NCBI GenBank assembly: GCA_004402895.1
Contig: SORT01000009.1
Span: forward strand, 1 to 57,929
DNA length: 57,929 nucleotides
DNA from: Fidelibacterota bacterium MT.SAG.3
Lineage (GTDB): Bacteria > Fidelibacterota > SORT01
Direction of reading: 5' to 3'
Shown: piece by piece, positions 34,799 to 44,610 of the stretch
Layout of the letters: every line of letters starts with the position of its first letter
Position numbering within the stretch: position 1 is the stretch's first letter
Program-made: the position numbers and the translations under genes
The notes under the pieces: generated by a model
The model's input: only the letters and a program-made list of their open reading frames with translations
Told to the model about the DNA's origin: nothing
Database searches by the model: none

Positions 34799-35104
34799 TT
34801 GATATATAAAGTCCAAGCTAGAATTAAAAAAAGCAAATCTGAAGAGTTTAGTCAGCTGCTCAAGGGCGGGAGTTTGGAAGAGCAAGCGCCCGACGGTCCG
34901 GAAATTTTAGCCTCGATGGATAGGGCTACGGTGGACTCTTCAGGTTTAGTCAGATGGACAGAAACATGTTATTGTCCAACTCCATTGAGACATGAACGGG
35001 GAACGGTTTACGATAAATATTTCTCCGATCTCCAAACCGAAGAGACAACGGATCATGAAAGGTTTGAGGGAGAGCCGTTCAAAGAGCATATTTCTAAGAA
35101 TTAA
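34799..35104 (+). CDS. Conserved small protein of unknown function
   Basis: 101 residues, from a TTG codon without a strong ribosome site. MIYKVQARIKKSKSEEFSQL is a strand-helix start like an antibody-barrel fold; WTETCYCPTPLRHERGTVYD follows, a distinctive Cys/Tyr segment that I believe recurs in proteins from Bacteroidota. The Cys-Tyr-Cys could bind metal, but this is speculation. It sits 107 bases after the DUF2892 gene on the same strand. Confidence 0.55.
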   Translation: MIYKVQARIKKSKSEEFSQLLKGGSLEEQAPDGPEILASMDRATVDSSGLVRWTETCYCPTPLRHERGTVYDKYFSDLQTEETTDHERFEGEPFKEHISKN

Positions 35105-35204
35105 TGCTTTTGATCTTCCCAAGCTACAAGCCTGTCTGCCCGGCTGTCGTGCAGCGGTTTTATCAGGATAACGATGATGGCTCTTTTGAACTGAAAAACG
35201 CTGA

Positions 35205-36188
35205 ATGAAAGCAATTGTCTATTACAGCTATGGTTCACCTGATGTTCTCCATCTCAAAGAAATAGAAAAACCTGTTCCTAAGGACGATGAGGTCCTGATA
35301 AAAGTCCGGGCGGCGTCCGTGAATCCACTTGAGTGGCATTTTATGAGAGGCAAACCGTACTTTATGCGACTAATGGGTATAGGTCTTCTAAAACCAAAAA
35401 ACAATATTCTCGGAGTTGATATGGCGGGACAGGTTGAATCGGTCGGCAGAAATGTAAAGCAGCTTCAGCCGGGTGATGAGGTCTTTGGAGGAAGTAATTC
35501 CGGGGGAGGATATGCCGATTATGCCTGTGTAAGTGAAGATCGATTAGCACTGAAACCTGCAAATATAACTTTTGAGGAAGCGGCAGCTATACCTATAGCG
35601 GGCCTCACCGCCTTACAAGGTCTTCGAGATAAGGGAAAGATTCAGCCAGGACAAAAAGTTTTGATAAATGGAGCCGGCGGTGGTGTTGGTACGTTTGCGG
35701 TGCAGATAGCAAAATCGTTCGGGGTTGAAGTGACAGGAGTGTGCAGCACAGGGAAATTGGAGATGGTCAGTTCGCTCGGGACAGACCGGGTGATTGATTA
35801 TACTCAGGAAGATTTCACTGAAAATGGTCACAGATATGATCTGATACTGGACAATGTGGGAAATCGTTCGATTTTCGACTTAAAACGTGCTTTAAATCAA
35901 AAGGGAATTTGTGTCATAATCGGATTTTCCCCTGCTATAATGTTCCAAACTCTGTTCTTAGGGCCATTGATATCAATGACCGGGAGTAAAAAAATTGGTC
36001 TTATGTCCGCGAAAATAACCGGAAAGGATCTGGTTGTATTGAAAGAACTTTTTGAAGCAGGCAAAGTAAAATCTATTATAGACAGACGCTACAAGTTAAG
36101 TGAAGTCCCTGAAGCAATCCGGTATCTGGAAGAAGGTCACGCTAAAGGCAAGGTAGTCATAATTTTGGAGCATGAGAGCAAAACCTAA
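35205..36188 (+). CDS. NAD(P)-dependent medium-chain oxidoreductase (quinone reductase type), paralog 1
   Basis: 327 residues. The GroES-like N-terminal domain (about 1-125) contains DVLHLKEIEKPVPKDDEV. The Rossmann domain carries GAGGGVGTFAVQIAKSFG (about 152-169), the NADPH loop. The structural and catalytic zinc cysteines of alcohol dehydrogenases are absent, so it belongs with zeta-crystallin-like quinone reductases, or enoyl reductases. The paralog at 37024 shares long DNA stretches. Substrate not predictable. A weak ribosome site precedes the ATG. Confidence 0.88.
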   Translation: MKAIVYYSYGSPDVLHLKEIEKPVPKDDEVLIKVRAASVNPLEWHFMRGKPYFMRLMGIGLLKPKNNILGVDMAGQVESVGRNVKQLQPGDEVFGGSNSGGGYADYACVSEDRLALKPANITFEEAAAIPIAGLTALQGLRDKGKIQPGQKVLINGAGGGVGTFAVQIAKSFGVEVTGVCSTGKLEMVSSLGTDRVIDYTQEDFTENGHRYDLILDNVGNRSIFDLKRALNQKGICVIIGFSPAIMFQTLFLGPLISMTGSKKIGLMSAKITGKDLVVLKELFEAGKVKSIIDRRYKLSEVPEAIRYLEEGHAKGKVVIILEHESKT

Positions 36189-36207
36189 CATATTAGAAGG
36201 AATTGAA

Positions 36208-36924
36208 ATGACAAACCGTATCGACGAGATATCACCGCTTATTTACGCAAGGGTCGCTGGGTTCTTGTACCTGCTAATGATCCCACTCGGTATCTTCGGC
36301 ATCTTATATGTTCCCTCCGCTCTTATTGTGTCGGGAGATGCCGCAGCAACAGCCAATAATATCATGGCATCTGAATCGCTTTTCCGTCTAAGCATAGTTA
36401 GCGCTCTGATGGTACAGATAAACCAAATATTGTTGGTTCTGGTTTTATACAAGTTGCTCAAGCCCGTAAACATAATCCATGCTTCACTTATGGTTGTATT
36501 CGCTCTTGTAGCTGTGCCTATAGCGATGCTCAATGAGTTTAATCAGTTCGCTGCCCTGTTACTATTGAGCGGCGCTGACTACTTGACATCATTTGGGGCA
36601 GATCAGCTGCATGCTCAAGTGATGTTTTTTCTTGATCTGCATGAACAAGGTATTTTCATTGCCCAGCTGTTTTGGGGTCTTTGGCTATTTCCTATGGGTT
36701 ATCTGATCTTCAAGTCGGATTTTCTGCCCAAATTTATAGGCGTCTTGTTGATGATCGGATGTTTCGGTTATCTGATAGATAGTTTTATATTCTTTCTTCT
36801 GCCCACTATCGATGTAACACTCAGCGGTTTTACGTTTTGGGGGGAGTTGTTATTGCCCTTATGGCTTCTGATCAAGGGTGTAGACGTCGAAGAGTGGGAA
36901 AAACGCGCTCTTGAATCTGTCTGA
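36208..36924 (+). CDS. DUF4386-family membrane protein
   Basis: 238 residues from ATG 36208, which has AGAAGGAATTG upstream. The segments ARVAGFLYLLMIPLGIFGIL and ALMVQINQILLVLVLYKLLK are the typical start of DUF4386, a six-helix integral membrane family of unknown function. The gene begins 20 bases after oxidoreductase 1 and ends 100 bases before oxidoreductase 2, so the three may form one transcript. Confidence 0.8.
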   Translation: MTNRIDEISPLIYARVAGFLYLLMIPLGIFGILYVPSALIVSGDAAATANNIMASESLFRLSIVSALMVQINQILLVLVLYKLLKPVNIIHASLMVVFALVAVPIAMLNEFNQFAALLLLSGADYLTSFGADQLHAQVMFFLDLHEQGIFIAQLFWGLWLFPMGYLIFKSDFLPKFIGVLLMIGCFGYLIDSFIFFLLPTIDVTLSGFTFWGELLLPLWLLIKGVDVEEWEKRALESV

Positions 36925-37023
36925 ATATAATCTACGCCGAGTGGGAAGGGAGTTCGATTTCGAGATAGTTTCCGGTAAGACATGCGTGACTGCGCCGAAT
37001 CAAAACGATCTTGAAGGAATCTT

Positions 37024-38016
37024 ATGAAAGCAATTCTGTTTGAAAAATACGGACCGCCGGAGGTTCTTGAACTAAGAGAAATAGAAAAACCTATTCCTAA
37101 GGACGATGAGGTCCTGATAAAAGTCCGAGCCGCATCTATAAATTCATGGGACTGGGAGCTTCTTAGGGGTAAGCCTTTCGTAAACCGCCTATTGTTTGGG
37201 CTTCTAAAACCGAAAAAAATAAATATACTCGGATGTGACATAGCGGGGAGGGTAGAATCGGTCGGCAGTAACGTAAAACAGCTTCAGCCGGGTGATGACG
37301 TATTCGGAGATATTTCTCAGGGGAGTTGGGGCGGTTTTGCCGAGTATCTGTGTGCGCGTGAAAATGTACTCGTAATTAAACCGCCCAGTATGACATTCGA
37401 AGAAGCAGCGGCTCTGCCTCAAGCCGGACTCCTCGCCCTCCAGGCCCTTCGCTATAAAGGAGAGATCCGAAAAGGACAAAAGGTTTTGATCAATGGCGCC
37501 GGTGGTGGTTCGGGTACGTTTGCGGTACAGATCGCCAAATATTTCGGGGCTGAAGTGACAGGAGTGGACAGCACAGAGAAATTGGATCTGCTGCGTTCTA
37601 TCGGTGCAGACCGGGTCATCGATTATACTCAAGAAGATTTCACCGAAAACGGGCAGCGTTATGACCTGATCCTTGATGTCGTGACCTATCGTTCGATTTT
37701 CGATTACAAACGCTCACTGAGTCCTAAGGGCATTTATGTCATGCTCGGAGGAGGTTCCTGGGCTCGAATCTTCCAAACCCTGTTTCTGGGACCATTGATC
37801 TCAATGACCGGGAGTAAGAAAATGGGTATACTGATGCATAAACCGAACATAAAGGATCTGAATTTTATGATCGAGCTTTTTGAAGCCGGGAAAGTAAAAT
37901 CTATTATAGACAAACGTTACCCGTTTAGTGAGACTGTTGAAGCTTTCCGCTATTTTGGAGAAGGACACTTTAAAGGAAAAGTAGTCATAACTGTGGAGCA
38001 TAATGACAAAACCTAA
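37024..38016 (+). CDS. NAD(P)-dependent medium-chain oxidoreductase, paralog 2
   Basis: 330 residues, same fold as 35205-36188: GroES-like domain, then NGAGGGSGTFAVQIAKYFG in the Rossmann domain, no zinc Cys. Protein identity to paralog 1 is high throughout (for example DRVIDYTQEDFTENG occurs in both), and a run around KDDEVLIKVRA is nearly identical at DNA level, indicating recent duplication or gene conversion. Substrate unknown; the two may differ in specificity. Confidence 0.88.
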   Translation: MKAILFEKYGPPEVLELREIEKPIPKDDEVLIKVRAASINSWDWELLRGKPFVNRLLFGLLKPKKINILGCDIAGRVESVGSNVKQLQPGDDVFGDISQGSWGGFAEYLCARENVLVIKPPSMTFEEAAALPQAGLLALQALRYKGEIRKGQKVLINGAGGGSGTFAVQIAKYFGAEVTGVDSTEKLDLLRSIGADRVIDYTQEDFTENGQRYDLILDVVTYRSIFDYKRSLSPKGIYVMLGGGSWARIFQTLFLGPLISMTGSKKMGILMHKPNIKDLNFMIELFEAGKVKSIIDKRYPFSETVEAFRYFGEGHFKGKVVITVEHNDKT

Positions 38017-38033
38017 TATAATGTTGCAGTTGA

Positions 38034-38077
38034 CGGCGATTCTTTCCTTACGAGGAAGATTATACTGTTGAAGTAAT
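38034..38077 (+). repeat. Dispersed repeat R1, copy E (degenerate)
   Basis: GGCGATTCTTTCCTTACGAGG followed by AAGATTATACTGTTGAAGTAATG. Closest to copy C in the TTACGAGG part. It lies directly after the second oxidoreductase gene. Confidence 0.55.
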
Positions 38078-38112
38078 GTGAATTAATTGAATAATCAGAA
38101 AAGGAGGAAGAG

Positions 38113-38337
38113 ATGCTCACTCTTTTCGGCTCAATTGCCGTTGCCGTCATGTTATTGTCCTACTGGTTCGAGCCGAGATCAAAATGGTTTGTCTTGATCT
38201 TCGCCGGTGCCTGTATCGCTACTTCAGCCTATAGCGCCCTGGCGGGAGTCTACCCGATAACAGTTATTGAGGCGCTCTGGTCGATAGTGGCGTTTCAGAG
38301 GTTCTCTCAGAGGAGTCGACAAGAGGCATCATTATGA
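38113..38337 (+). CDS. Small conserved membrane protein
   Basis: 74 residues, three predicted short membrane segments (LFGSIAVAVMLLSYWFEPRS, then WFVLIFAGACIATSAYSALA, then ITVIEALWSIVAFQRF). I believe similar small proteins exist widely, but no function is assigned to them. AAAGGAGGAAGAG precedes the ATG, a strong site. It stands alone between the oxidoreductase and the glycosyltransferase. Confidence 0.6.
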   Translation: MLTLFGSIAVAVMLLSYWFEPRSKWFVLIFAGACIATSAYSALAGVYPITVIEALWSIVAFQRFSQRSRQEASL

Positions 38338-38419
38338 GAGGTCTTTATAAGTATATTAATCAGTCGCTCATGGTAGTATCTATTTCAAACTAAGATAGAT
38401 TTAGGAGGAAAGAGAACGT

Positions 38420-38470
38420 ATGTTACATTTGTTGTTAACTGATCTTAAAAGCAGAGTGAGCGTTAGTTGA
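38420..38470 (+). CDS. 16-residue leader open frame coupled to the glycosyltransferase
   Basis: ATG 38420 has AGGAGG upstream (38403-38408) and encodes MLHLLLTDLKSRVSVS. Its TGA (38468-38470) overlaps the TTG start of the next gene as TTGA. The next gene has no ribosome site of its own, so translation may depend on this short frame. It could also be an accidental frame left by the real start context. Confidence 0.35.
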   Translation: MLHLLLTDLKSRVSVS

Positions 38471-39231
38471 AGATCTCAACACTGATAATATGTTTCAATG
38501 CCGAGAGGACCATTAGAAAGACTTTAAAAAGTATCGGCTGGTCAGATGAAATTATCGTTATCGATTCATTCAGCACTGATAAAACTCCTGAGATATGCAA
38601 AGAGTTCGATCTCAAATTCATTCAGAAAGAATGGCAGGGATTCGGAAAGCAAAGAAGATGGGCAGTGGAACAGGCAAATAATGATTGGATTTTTTTCATT
38701 GATACCGATGAAGAAGTATCAATTGAACTTAAAAACGAGATAGTGAATATCAAGAAAGAGGGAGCTGAATCCGATGTGTACGCTTTTCCCAGAAAAGTTT
38801 ACTACATGAATCGATGGATAACTCATTCAGGCTGGTACCCCGATCATAAAGCGCGGTTATTCAATAAGCACAAGGCATCTTGGGATGAAAGTAACATACA
38901 TGAAATATTAGTTTACGAAGGGGAGGCGATCAAGCTTAAAGGCGATCTATATCATTATACATACCGGGATATAGAAGATCAGCTGGACAGAGTAAACAGA
39001 TACTCAACGATAGCCGCAGAAGAACTGATCTCTAAAGGGATAAAACCGAGTTTGATCAGATCGATTTTAGGCTCAATTTGGAGATTCAACAAATTATATT
39101 TTCTGAAGTTAGGTTTTTTGGATGGTCTTGCCGGATTAACAATAGCCTCAATGGAATCTTATTATGTGATGGTCAAATATTTTAAGCACGCATATAAATA
39201 TAACAGTGATAAAACCGATTCGGAACGATAA
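38467..39231 (+). CDS. Family 2 glycosyltransferase (WaaE/KdtX-like)
   Basis: 254 residues. MKISTLIICFNAERTIRKTL is a GT-A N-terminus, VIDSFSTDKTPEIC follows, and the metal-binding DTD lies at 79-81 (FFIDTDEEVS). The later segments WITHSGWYPDHKARLF and NIHEILVYEGEA are those of the WaaE/KdtX group that adds glucose to the lipooligosaccharide core. A hydrophobic patch near 225 may sit on the membrane. Start is TTG 38467, coupled to a short leader frame. No other lipopolysaccharide gene is adjacent, so the acceptor is not certain. Confidence 0.85.
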   Translation: MKISTLIICFNAERTIRKTLKSIGWSDEIIVIDSFSTDKTPEICKEFDLKFIQKEWQGFGKQRRWAVEQANNDWIFFIDTDEEVSIELKNEIVNIKKEGAESDVYAFPRKVYYMNRWITHSGWYPDHKARLFNKHKASWDESNIHEILVYEGEAIKLKGDLYHYTYRDIEDQLDRVNRYSTIAAEELISKGIKPSLIRSILGSIWRFNKLYFLKLGFLDGLAGLTIASMESYYVMVKYFKHAYKYNSDKTDSER

Positions 39232-39321
39232 GATATTTCTCGATCTGACAGTATTTTTTATGCTTTCTTTCCCTACAGCTGAAGAAAGTACAGAAGGGAG
39301 ATCATCAGGTTATTTCGAGAG

Positions 39322-39484
39322 GTGGGAGATCCTCTCTCCTTGAGGGGAGTGGGGCTCCGCAAGAGTCGAACCTGTTCGCCAGTCTGGACGGCATAGCCGG
39401 ACAGGACTGATCTCAGACGGGGAAGATTATTGAAACCACCCCACCGTTCAGAGCGGTTCCCCTCCTTTGAAGGGAGGGGAGGTA
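39322..39484. repeat. R4 palindromic repeat, copy d
   Basis: Opens with CTCTCCTTGAGGGGAGTGG and closes with CCCCACC ... CCCCTCCTTTGAAGGGAGGGG. The outer parts match the two halves of copy b. It is the largest copy, about 160 bases, and contains a middle part with GCCAGTCTGGACGGC and CCGGACAGGACTG. Confidence 0.6.
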
Positions 39485-39563
39485 TCAGCATTTCCACTCC
39501 GATTTTAAGCAAAATGCATTCACAATCCGGGAAGTAGATAAAAAAGGCAAATTTATTTTATTC

Positions 39564-39607
39564 TTGGCACTTTTTTTCTTGACAGCTATATCTTTCTTTC
39601 ATAACTT
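39564..39607 (+). promoter_or_regulatory. Overlapping promoters of tRNA-Thr(GGU)-tuf
   Basis: TTGACA (39579-39584), 17 bases, TAACTT (39602-39607). A second set overlaps it: TTGGCA (39564-39569), 17 bases, TATATC (39587-39592). Either would start transcription about 70 to 85 bases before the tRNA. They give the downstream half of the split operon its own promoter. Confidence 0.6.
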
Positions 39608-39679
39608 TATGAGCTGTCTTGCTTGTGTAAAAATTACGCTTGTTTTGAGGCGGCTGAGAGAAGAAAAAATGGGCAGATT

Positions 39680-39752
<73 letters not shown>

Positions 39753-39821
39753 CTGAAAAGAAAGATGTCCCGTTATTGGGAGGGACAATAAAAGAACTGA
39801 AATAGAACCAGGAGGAGATTG

Positions 39822-41012
<1,191 letters not shown>

Positions 41013-41015
41013 AGT

Positions 41016-41165
41016 ATGAGAGAAAAGATCACTCTTGAATGTGTTGAATGCCATCAGAGGAATTACGATACAACTAAAAATAAACATTTGCATCCGGACA
41101 GGGTCGAGCATAAAAAGTATTGCCGCTTTTGTCAGAAGCACACTACACATAAAGAGACTAAATAG
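41016..41165 (+). CDS. rpmG: 50S ribosomal protein L33
   Basis: 49 residues: [20 protein letters not shown] at the start and two CxxC pairs (CVEC and CRFC), the zinc-ribbon form of L33. It lies 3 bases after tuf and 15 bases before tRNA-Trp. It is shorter than most gene finders' cutoff. Confidence 0.93.
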   Translation: MREKITLECVECHQRNYDTTKNKHLHPDRVEHKKYCRFCQKHTTHKETK

Positions 41166-41180
41166 AGAATTTTAATATAA

Positions 41181-41254
41181 AGGCCTGTAGCTCCAATTGG
41201 TAGAGCGCCGGTCTCCAAAACCGGATGTTGGGGGTTCGAATCCCTCCAGGCCTG
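41181..41254 (+). tRNA. tRNA-Trp(CCA)
   Basis: 74-base cloverleaf: acceptor AGGCCTG pairs with CAGGCCT, anticodon loop CTCCAAA gives CCA, T-arm GGGGGTTCGAATCCCTC. Its place between rpmG and secE is common in bacteria. Confidence 0.95.
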
Positions 41255-41281
41255 CAGAGCAGGCACGGAAATAAAAGGAAT

Positions 41282-41467
41282 ATGATAACTAAAATAAGAT
41301 TGTTTTTCGAGAGCGTCGTCTTCGAGTTGAAGAAGGTCTCATGGCCCAGCTGGGCGGAGCTCAAGGGTTCAACCATAGTAGTACTTGTCTTCTCTTTGAT
41401 ATTGGCGATTTTCCTATTCGGGATCGACCGGACACTCGGCGGTGTTGTAGGATATTTACTTCAGTAA
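41282..41467 (+). CDS. secE: Preprotein translocase subunit SecE
   Basis: 61 residues from ATG 41282 (AAAGGAAT upstream). Amphipathic segment FESVVFELKKVSWPSWAELK is the SecE signature; one transmembrane helix (IVVLVFSLILAIFLFGI) follows. It stabilises SecY. It is the single-helix form. The frame extends upstream through tRNA-Trp, so the internal start is used. Confidence 0.94.
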   Translation: MITKIRLFFESVVFELKKVSWPSWAELKGSTIVVLVFSLILAIFLFGIDRTLGGVVGYLLQ

Positions 41468-41472
41468 GGATT

Positions 41473-42414
41473 ATGAAAAATAAAAAACATAATATGCCTG
41501 AAAAAGAGCCGCTTGATAAAACGATAGACGGTTCCACTATGGCAGAGGATGTTGAAGCGGTTGATAGCGTCGCTCAACCCTCGAAAGAAATTGTTGAAGC
41601 AGAAGAGATCGAAAGCGAGAGCGGGGATGGTTCCGCTGCGGAAGAAGTTGATGAGACGACTGATGCAGAAACTACCGATACTGCTGCCGAAGAAACCGGA
41701 GACGAGAAACCCGAAATTGAGGTCACCGAACCTGAACCTGCTATAGAAGATGTCAAGATTGCCGAGGAGACGGATCTTTCAGAAGCTTCTGAAGAGGCAG
41801 CTGAAACCAAATTAGAGGAAGAAGAGTCGGATGAGGCTTTAGATCCGGATGATCCGGACGGTGAGCATAAAATTGATATCGGCAAAGCGAAGTGGTATGC
41901 CATTCGGACGTTCAGCGGTCAGGAGAAGAAGATAAAGGATTCGTTGTTGGCGAATATTCACCGCGAAAAGATGGATGACAGTATCTTTGAGATATTGGTT
42001 CCTACGGAGAATGTTGTCGAGATGCGCGACGGAAAGAAGCGTTCGAGGGTTAAGGTCTTTTTCCCCGGTTATGTTCTTATCCAGATGGATCTGAATAAGG
42101 AGACACGTTTCCTTATAGAAGAGACCTACGGCGTTTTGAATTTTATCGGACCGGGTAACAATCCGCAGGAGCTCAAAAAGAAGGAACTGAGGCGAATATT
42201 AGGCGATACGGAAGATCGTAAAAAGAGGAATATTATGGCTGCTCCGTATGAGATCGGTGATTCGATCAAGGTCGTTGACGGTCCCTTCAATGATTTCTCC
42301 GGTTACGTGCAGGAGATAAACGAAGAAAAACAGAAGGTCAAGGTGATGGTGTCCATATTCGGCAGGGCGACGCCGGTGGAGCTTGATTTTCTTCAAGTAG
42401 CATTAGAGAAGTAG
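41473..42414 (+). CDS. nusG: Transcription antitermination factor NusG with long acidic N-terminal extension
   Basis: 313 residues; ordinary NusG is about 180. The extra ~138 N-terminal residues are rich in Glu, Asp, Ala and Thr, have no Phe, Trp or Tyr, and look disordered. The NGN domain starts KWYAIRTFSGQEKKIK near 140. The KOW domain, YEIGDSIKVVDGPFNDFSGY, follows and ends at about 310. NusG binds RNA polymerase and couples it to the ribosome or Rho. ATG 41473 is reached 5 bases after the secE stop, with AAGGA upstream. The extension may bind basic partners; that is inference. It lies just upstream of rplK, the usual order. Confidence 0.93.
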   Translation: MKNKKHNMPEKEPLDKTIDGSTMAEDVEAVDSVAQPSKEIVEAEEIESESGDGSAAEEVDETTDAETTDTAAEETGDEKPEIEVTEPEPAIEDVKIAEETDLSEASEEAAETKLEEEESDEALDPDDPDGEHKIDIGKAKWYAIRTFSGQEKKIKDSLLANIHREKMDDSIFEILVPTENVVEMRDGKKRSRVKVFFPGYVLIQMDLNKETRFLIEETYGVLNFIGPGNNPQELKKKELRRILGDTEDRKKRNIMAAPYEIGDSIKVVDGPFNDFSGYVQEINEEKQKVKVMVSIFGRATPVELDFLQVALEK

Positions 42415-42420
42415 AGGATT

Positions 42421-42849
42421 ATGGCAAAAAAAGTAGAAGCAGTTATCACATTACATATTAAAGCAGGGGAAGCCTCTCCTGCGCCGCCCGTCGGACCGGC
42501 ACTCGGTCAGCACGGCTTGAACATTATGGAATTCTGCAAAGCGTATAATTCCCGAACGGATAAAATGCGCGGATATATAATCCCTGCTAAACTTACCGTC
42601 TATTCGGATCATACGTTTTCATTTATAACAAAGACTCCTTTAGCATCCGATCTGCTGTTGAAAGCGGCGAAGATAGAGAAAGGCTCCGGGGAGCCGAATA
42701 AGGAAAAAGTTGCGGATATCAGCAATGCAGAAGTTAAAAAGATAGCGGAAATGAAGATGGTCGATCTGAATGCGGGCGATATCGAAGCGGCGATGAAGAT
42801 TATCGCCGGCACGGCTCGCAGCATGGGGATATTAGTAGAGGGTAAATAA
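42421..42849 (+). CDS. rplK: 50S ribosomal protein L11
   Basis: 142 residues. [20 protein letters not shown], then [17 protein letters not shown], then [11 protein letters not shown] in the linker, and a C-terminal rRNA-binding domain ending [20 protein letters not shown]. Part of the GTPase-associated centre. Six bases after nusG, one before rplA. Confidence 0.98.
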   Translation: MAKKVEAVITLHIKAGEASPAPPVGPALGQHGLNIMEFCKAYNSRTDKMRGYIIPAKLTVYSDHTFSFITKTPLASDLLLKAAKIEKGSGEPNKEKVADISNAEVKKIAEMKMVDLNAGDIEAAMKIIAGTARSMGILVEGK

Positions 42850-42850
42850 A

Positions 42851-43546
42851 ATGAAGCATTCCAAAAGATATAATGATAGTTCCAAGCAGGTTGACCGGCT
42901 GAGAGAGTATTCGTTGAGCGATGCGGTGGCATTATTAAAAGATATGCCGGCTACGAAATTTGATCAGACTGTCGAAGTAGCAATTAATCTCGGAATAGAT
43001 CCCAAGCATGCAGACCAGCAGATAAGAGGGACGGTCTCTCTTCCGCACGGTATCGGGAAAACGGTAAAAGTTCTCGCCATCACTAAGGGTGAGAAGCAGA
43101 AAGAAGCAAAAGACGCTGGCGCCGATGTGGTAGGGTTTGAAGATATTTTGGAGAAGATAGGGGGCGGATGGTCGGATATAGACGTCATTGTCGCCACACC
43201 CGACGTGATGGGACAGCTCGGAAAGCACGGAAGGATTCTTGGACCGAAGGGATTGATGCCGAATCCTAAGAGCGGCACGGTAACAAACGACATAGGCAAA
43301 GCAGTGAAAGAATTGAAAGCGGGCAGGTTGGAGATCAGGACGGATAAGTTCGGAGCCGTTCACTCCGCGGTCGGGAAGCTTTCGTTTGACAACGACATGA
43401 TAGCAGAGAACATCAAAAGTCTCGTAAGTACTCTGATGCGGATGAAACCTGCGGTGGCAAAGGGTGTTTACTTTAAGAATATGACGATCTCGTCATCAAT
43501 GGGTCCCGGCATAAAGGTTGAAAAGACCTCTGCGGGCGCAAAATAA
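42851..43546 (+). CDS. rplA: 50S ribosomal protein L1
   Basis: 231 residues. KFDQTVEVAINLGIDPKHAD, GTVSLPHGIGKTVKVLA and GPKGLMPNPKSGTVT are diagnostic. Forms the L1 stalk that directs deacylated tRNA out of the E site; in E. coli it also represses the rplKA operon. Starts one base after the rplK stop. Confidence 0.98.
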   Translation: MKHSKRYNDSSKQVDRLREYSLSDAVALLKDMPATKFDQTVEVAINLGIDPKHADQQIRGTVSLPHGIGKTVKVLAITKGEKQKEAKDAGADVVGFEDILEKIGGGWSDIDVIVATPDVMGQLGKHGRILGPKGLMPNPKSGTVTNDIGKAVKELKAGRLEIRTDKFGAVHSAVGKLSFDNDMIAENIKSLVSTLMRMKPAVAKGVYFKNMTISSSMGPGIKVEKTSAGAK

Positions 43547-43579
43547 GATTTGAACTTTTTTTTAATGGAGAACTGATAA

Positions 43580-44089
43580 ATGCCTAATGCTCAGAAGATA
43601 GAAGCCGTAAAGGAACTCGTTGAGAAACTTTCCAGGGCAAAAGGGATCTATCTTGCCGATTTTACCGGATTGACGGTTCAGGAGGCGGTTGAATTCAGAA
43701 GGAAGCTTAAGGAGAACGGCATTGAGTACCGCGTTGCGAAAAACACGTTGATAAAGATCGCAGCGAAAGAAGCCAAAATTGAAGGACTTTCGGAATATCT
43801 TGTAGGTCCGACGGGGATCGCTTTGAGTTATGATGATCCCGCCAGTCCCGCGAAGATATTCTACGATTTTGCAAAAGAAAATGAGAAGATGAATGTGAAG
43901 GCGTGTTGGATGGAGGGCGAAATGTTCGGGGCGGAGAAGTTCGTGGAGATAGCCAAGCTGCCCCCCGAGAGACGAATTGTTAAGTCGCCTTATAGGGGAT
44001 TTGCAGAGTCCAATGAGAACATTGGCAGCAACTCTCCAAGCGTCGATGTCCAAATTGGTTGGAACGTTGAATTCACTAAAAGACACTAA
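43580..44089 (+). CDS. rplJ: 50S ribosomal protein L10
   Basis: 169 residues. KGIYLADFTGLTVQEAVEFR and NTLIKIAAKEAKIEGLSEYL are the N-terminal rRNA-binding domain, with the C-terminal helix for L7/L12 dimers. It anchors the stalk. 34 bases after rplA and 79 bases before rplL; a leader-regulation site is likely but I did not resolve it. Confidence 0.97.
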   Translation: MPNAQKIEAVKELVEKLSRAKGIYLADFTGLTVQEAVEFRRKLKENGIEYRVAKNTLIKIAAKEAKIEGLSEYLVGPTGIALSYDDPASPAKIFYDFAKENEKMNVKACWMEGEMFGAEKFVEIAKLPPERRIVKSPYRGFAESNENIGSNSPSVDVQIGWNVEFTKRH

Positions 44090-44168
44090 ACAGGAATAGT
44101 TAAATTTTAATTATAAACATGATAAGCAGCCAGCCTGATATAGGTATGGCAAGGAGGATAGACTAAGA

Positions 44169-44549
44169 ATGGCAACCATCAAAAAAGATGATGTAATCTC
44201 TTACCTAGAGAAAGCGAATATGCTTGAGATATCCGAGTTGATCGGAGATATAGAAGAGAAATTTGGTGTAACAGCGGCAGCGCCGGTCGCAGTAGCAGCG
44301 GTAGGAGGCGGAGATGCCGGCGGAGCAGCGGAAGAAAAGACAGAATTCGATGTTTTTCTCGCAGATATAGGCTCTCAGAAGATTCAGGTCATCAAGGCGG
44401 TCAGAGCCATGACGGATCTTGGATTGACAGAGGCAAAGGATGTAGTTGACAAAGCACCCGGTAATGTGATTGAGGGGGTCTCAAAGGAAGACGCCGAGAA
44501 AGCAAAAGCAGCTTTAGAAGAGGTTGGCGCAACAGTAGAGCTGAAGTAA
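44169..44549 (+). CDS. rplL: 50S ribosomal protein L7/L12
   Basis: 126 residues. The N-terminal dimerisation helix pair (about 1-35), an Ala/Gly hinge ([20 protein letters not shown]) and the C-terminal factor-binding domain [20 protein letters not shown]. Recruits translation GTPases. AAGGAGGATAG precedes the ATG. It is followed 61 bases later by rpoB. Confidence 0.98.
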   Translation: MATIKKDDVISYLEKANMLEISELIGDIEEKFGVTAAAPVAVAAVGGGDAGGAAEEKTEFDVFLADIGSQKIQVIKAVRAMTDLGLTEAKDVVDKAPGNVIEGVSKEDAEKAKAALEEVGATVELK

Positions 44550-44610
44550 ATATCCGTTTCGCGCAAGAATATCTAAACTTTCAAGCGATTTATCGCAAGG
44601 AGGAATACTC

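Larger units (their letters stand above)
39232..39679. other. Gap with R4 repeat and the tRNA-Thr/tuf promoters
   Basis: R4 copy d (39322-39484) then two overlapping promoters (39564-39607). I see no gene. Confidence 0.6.
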
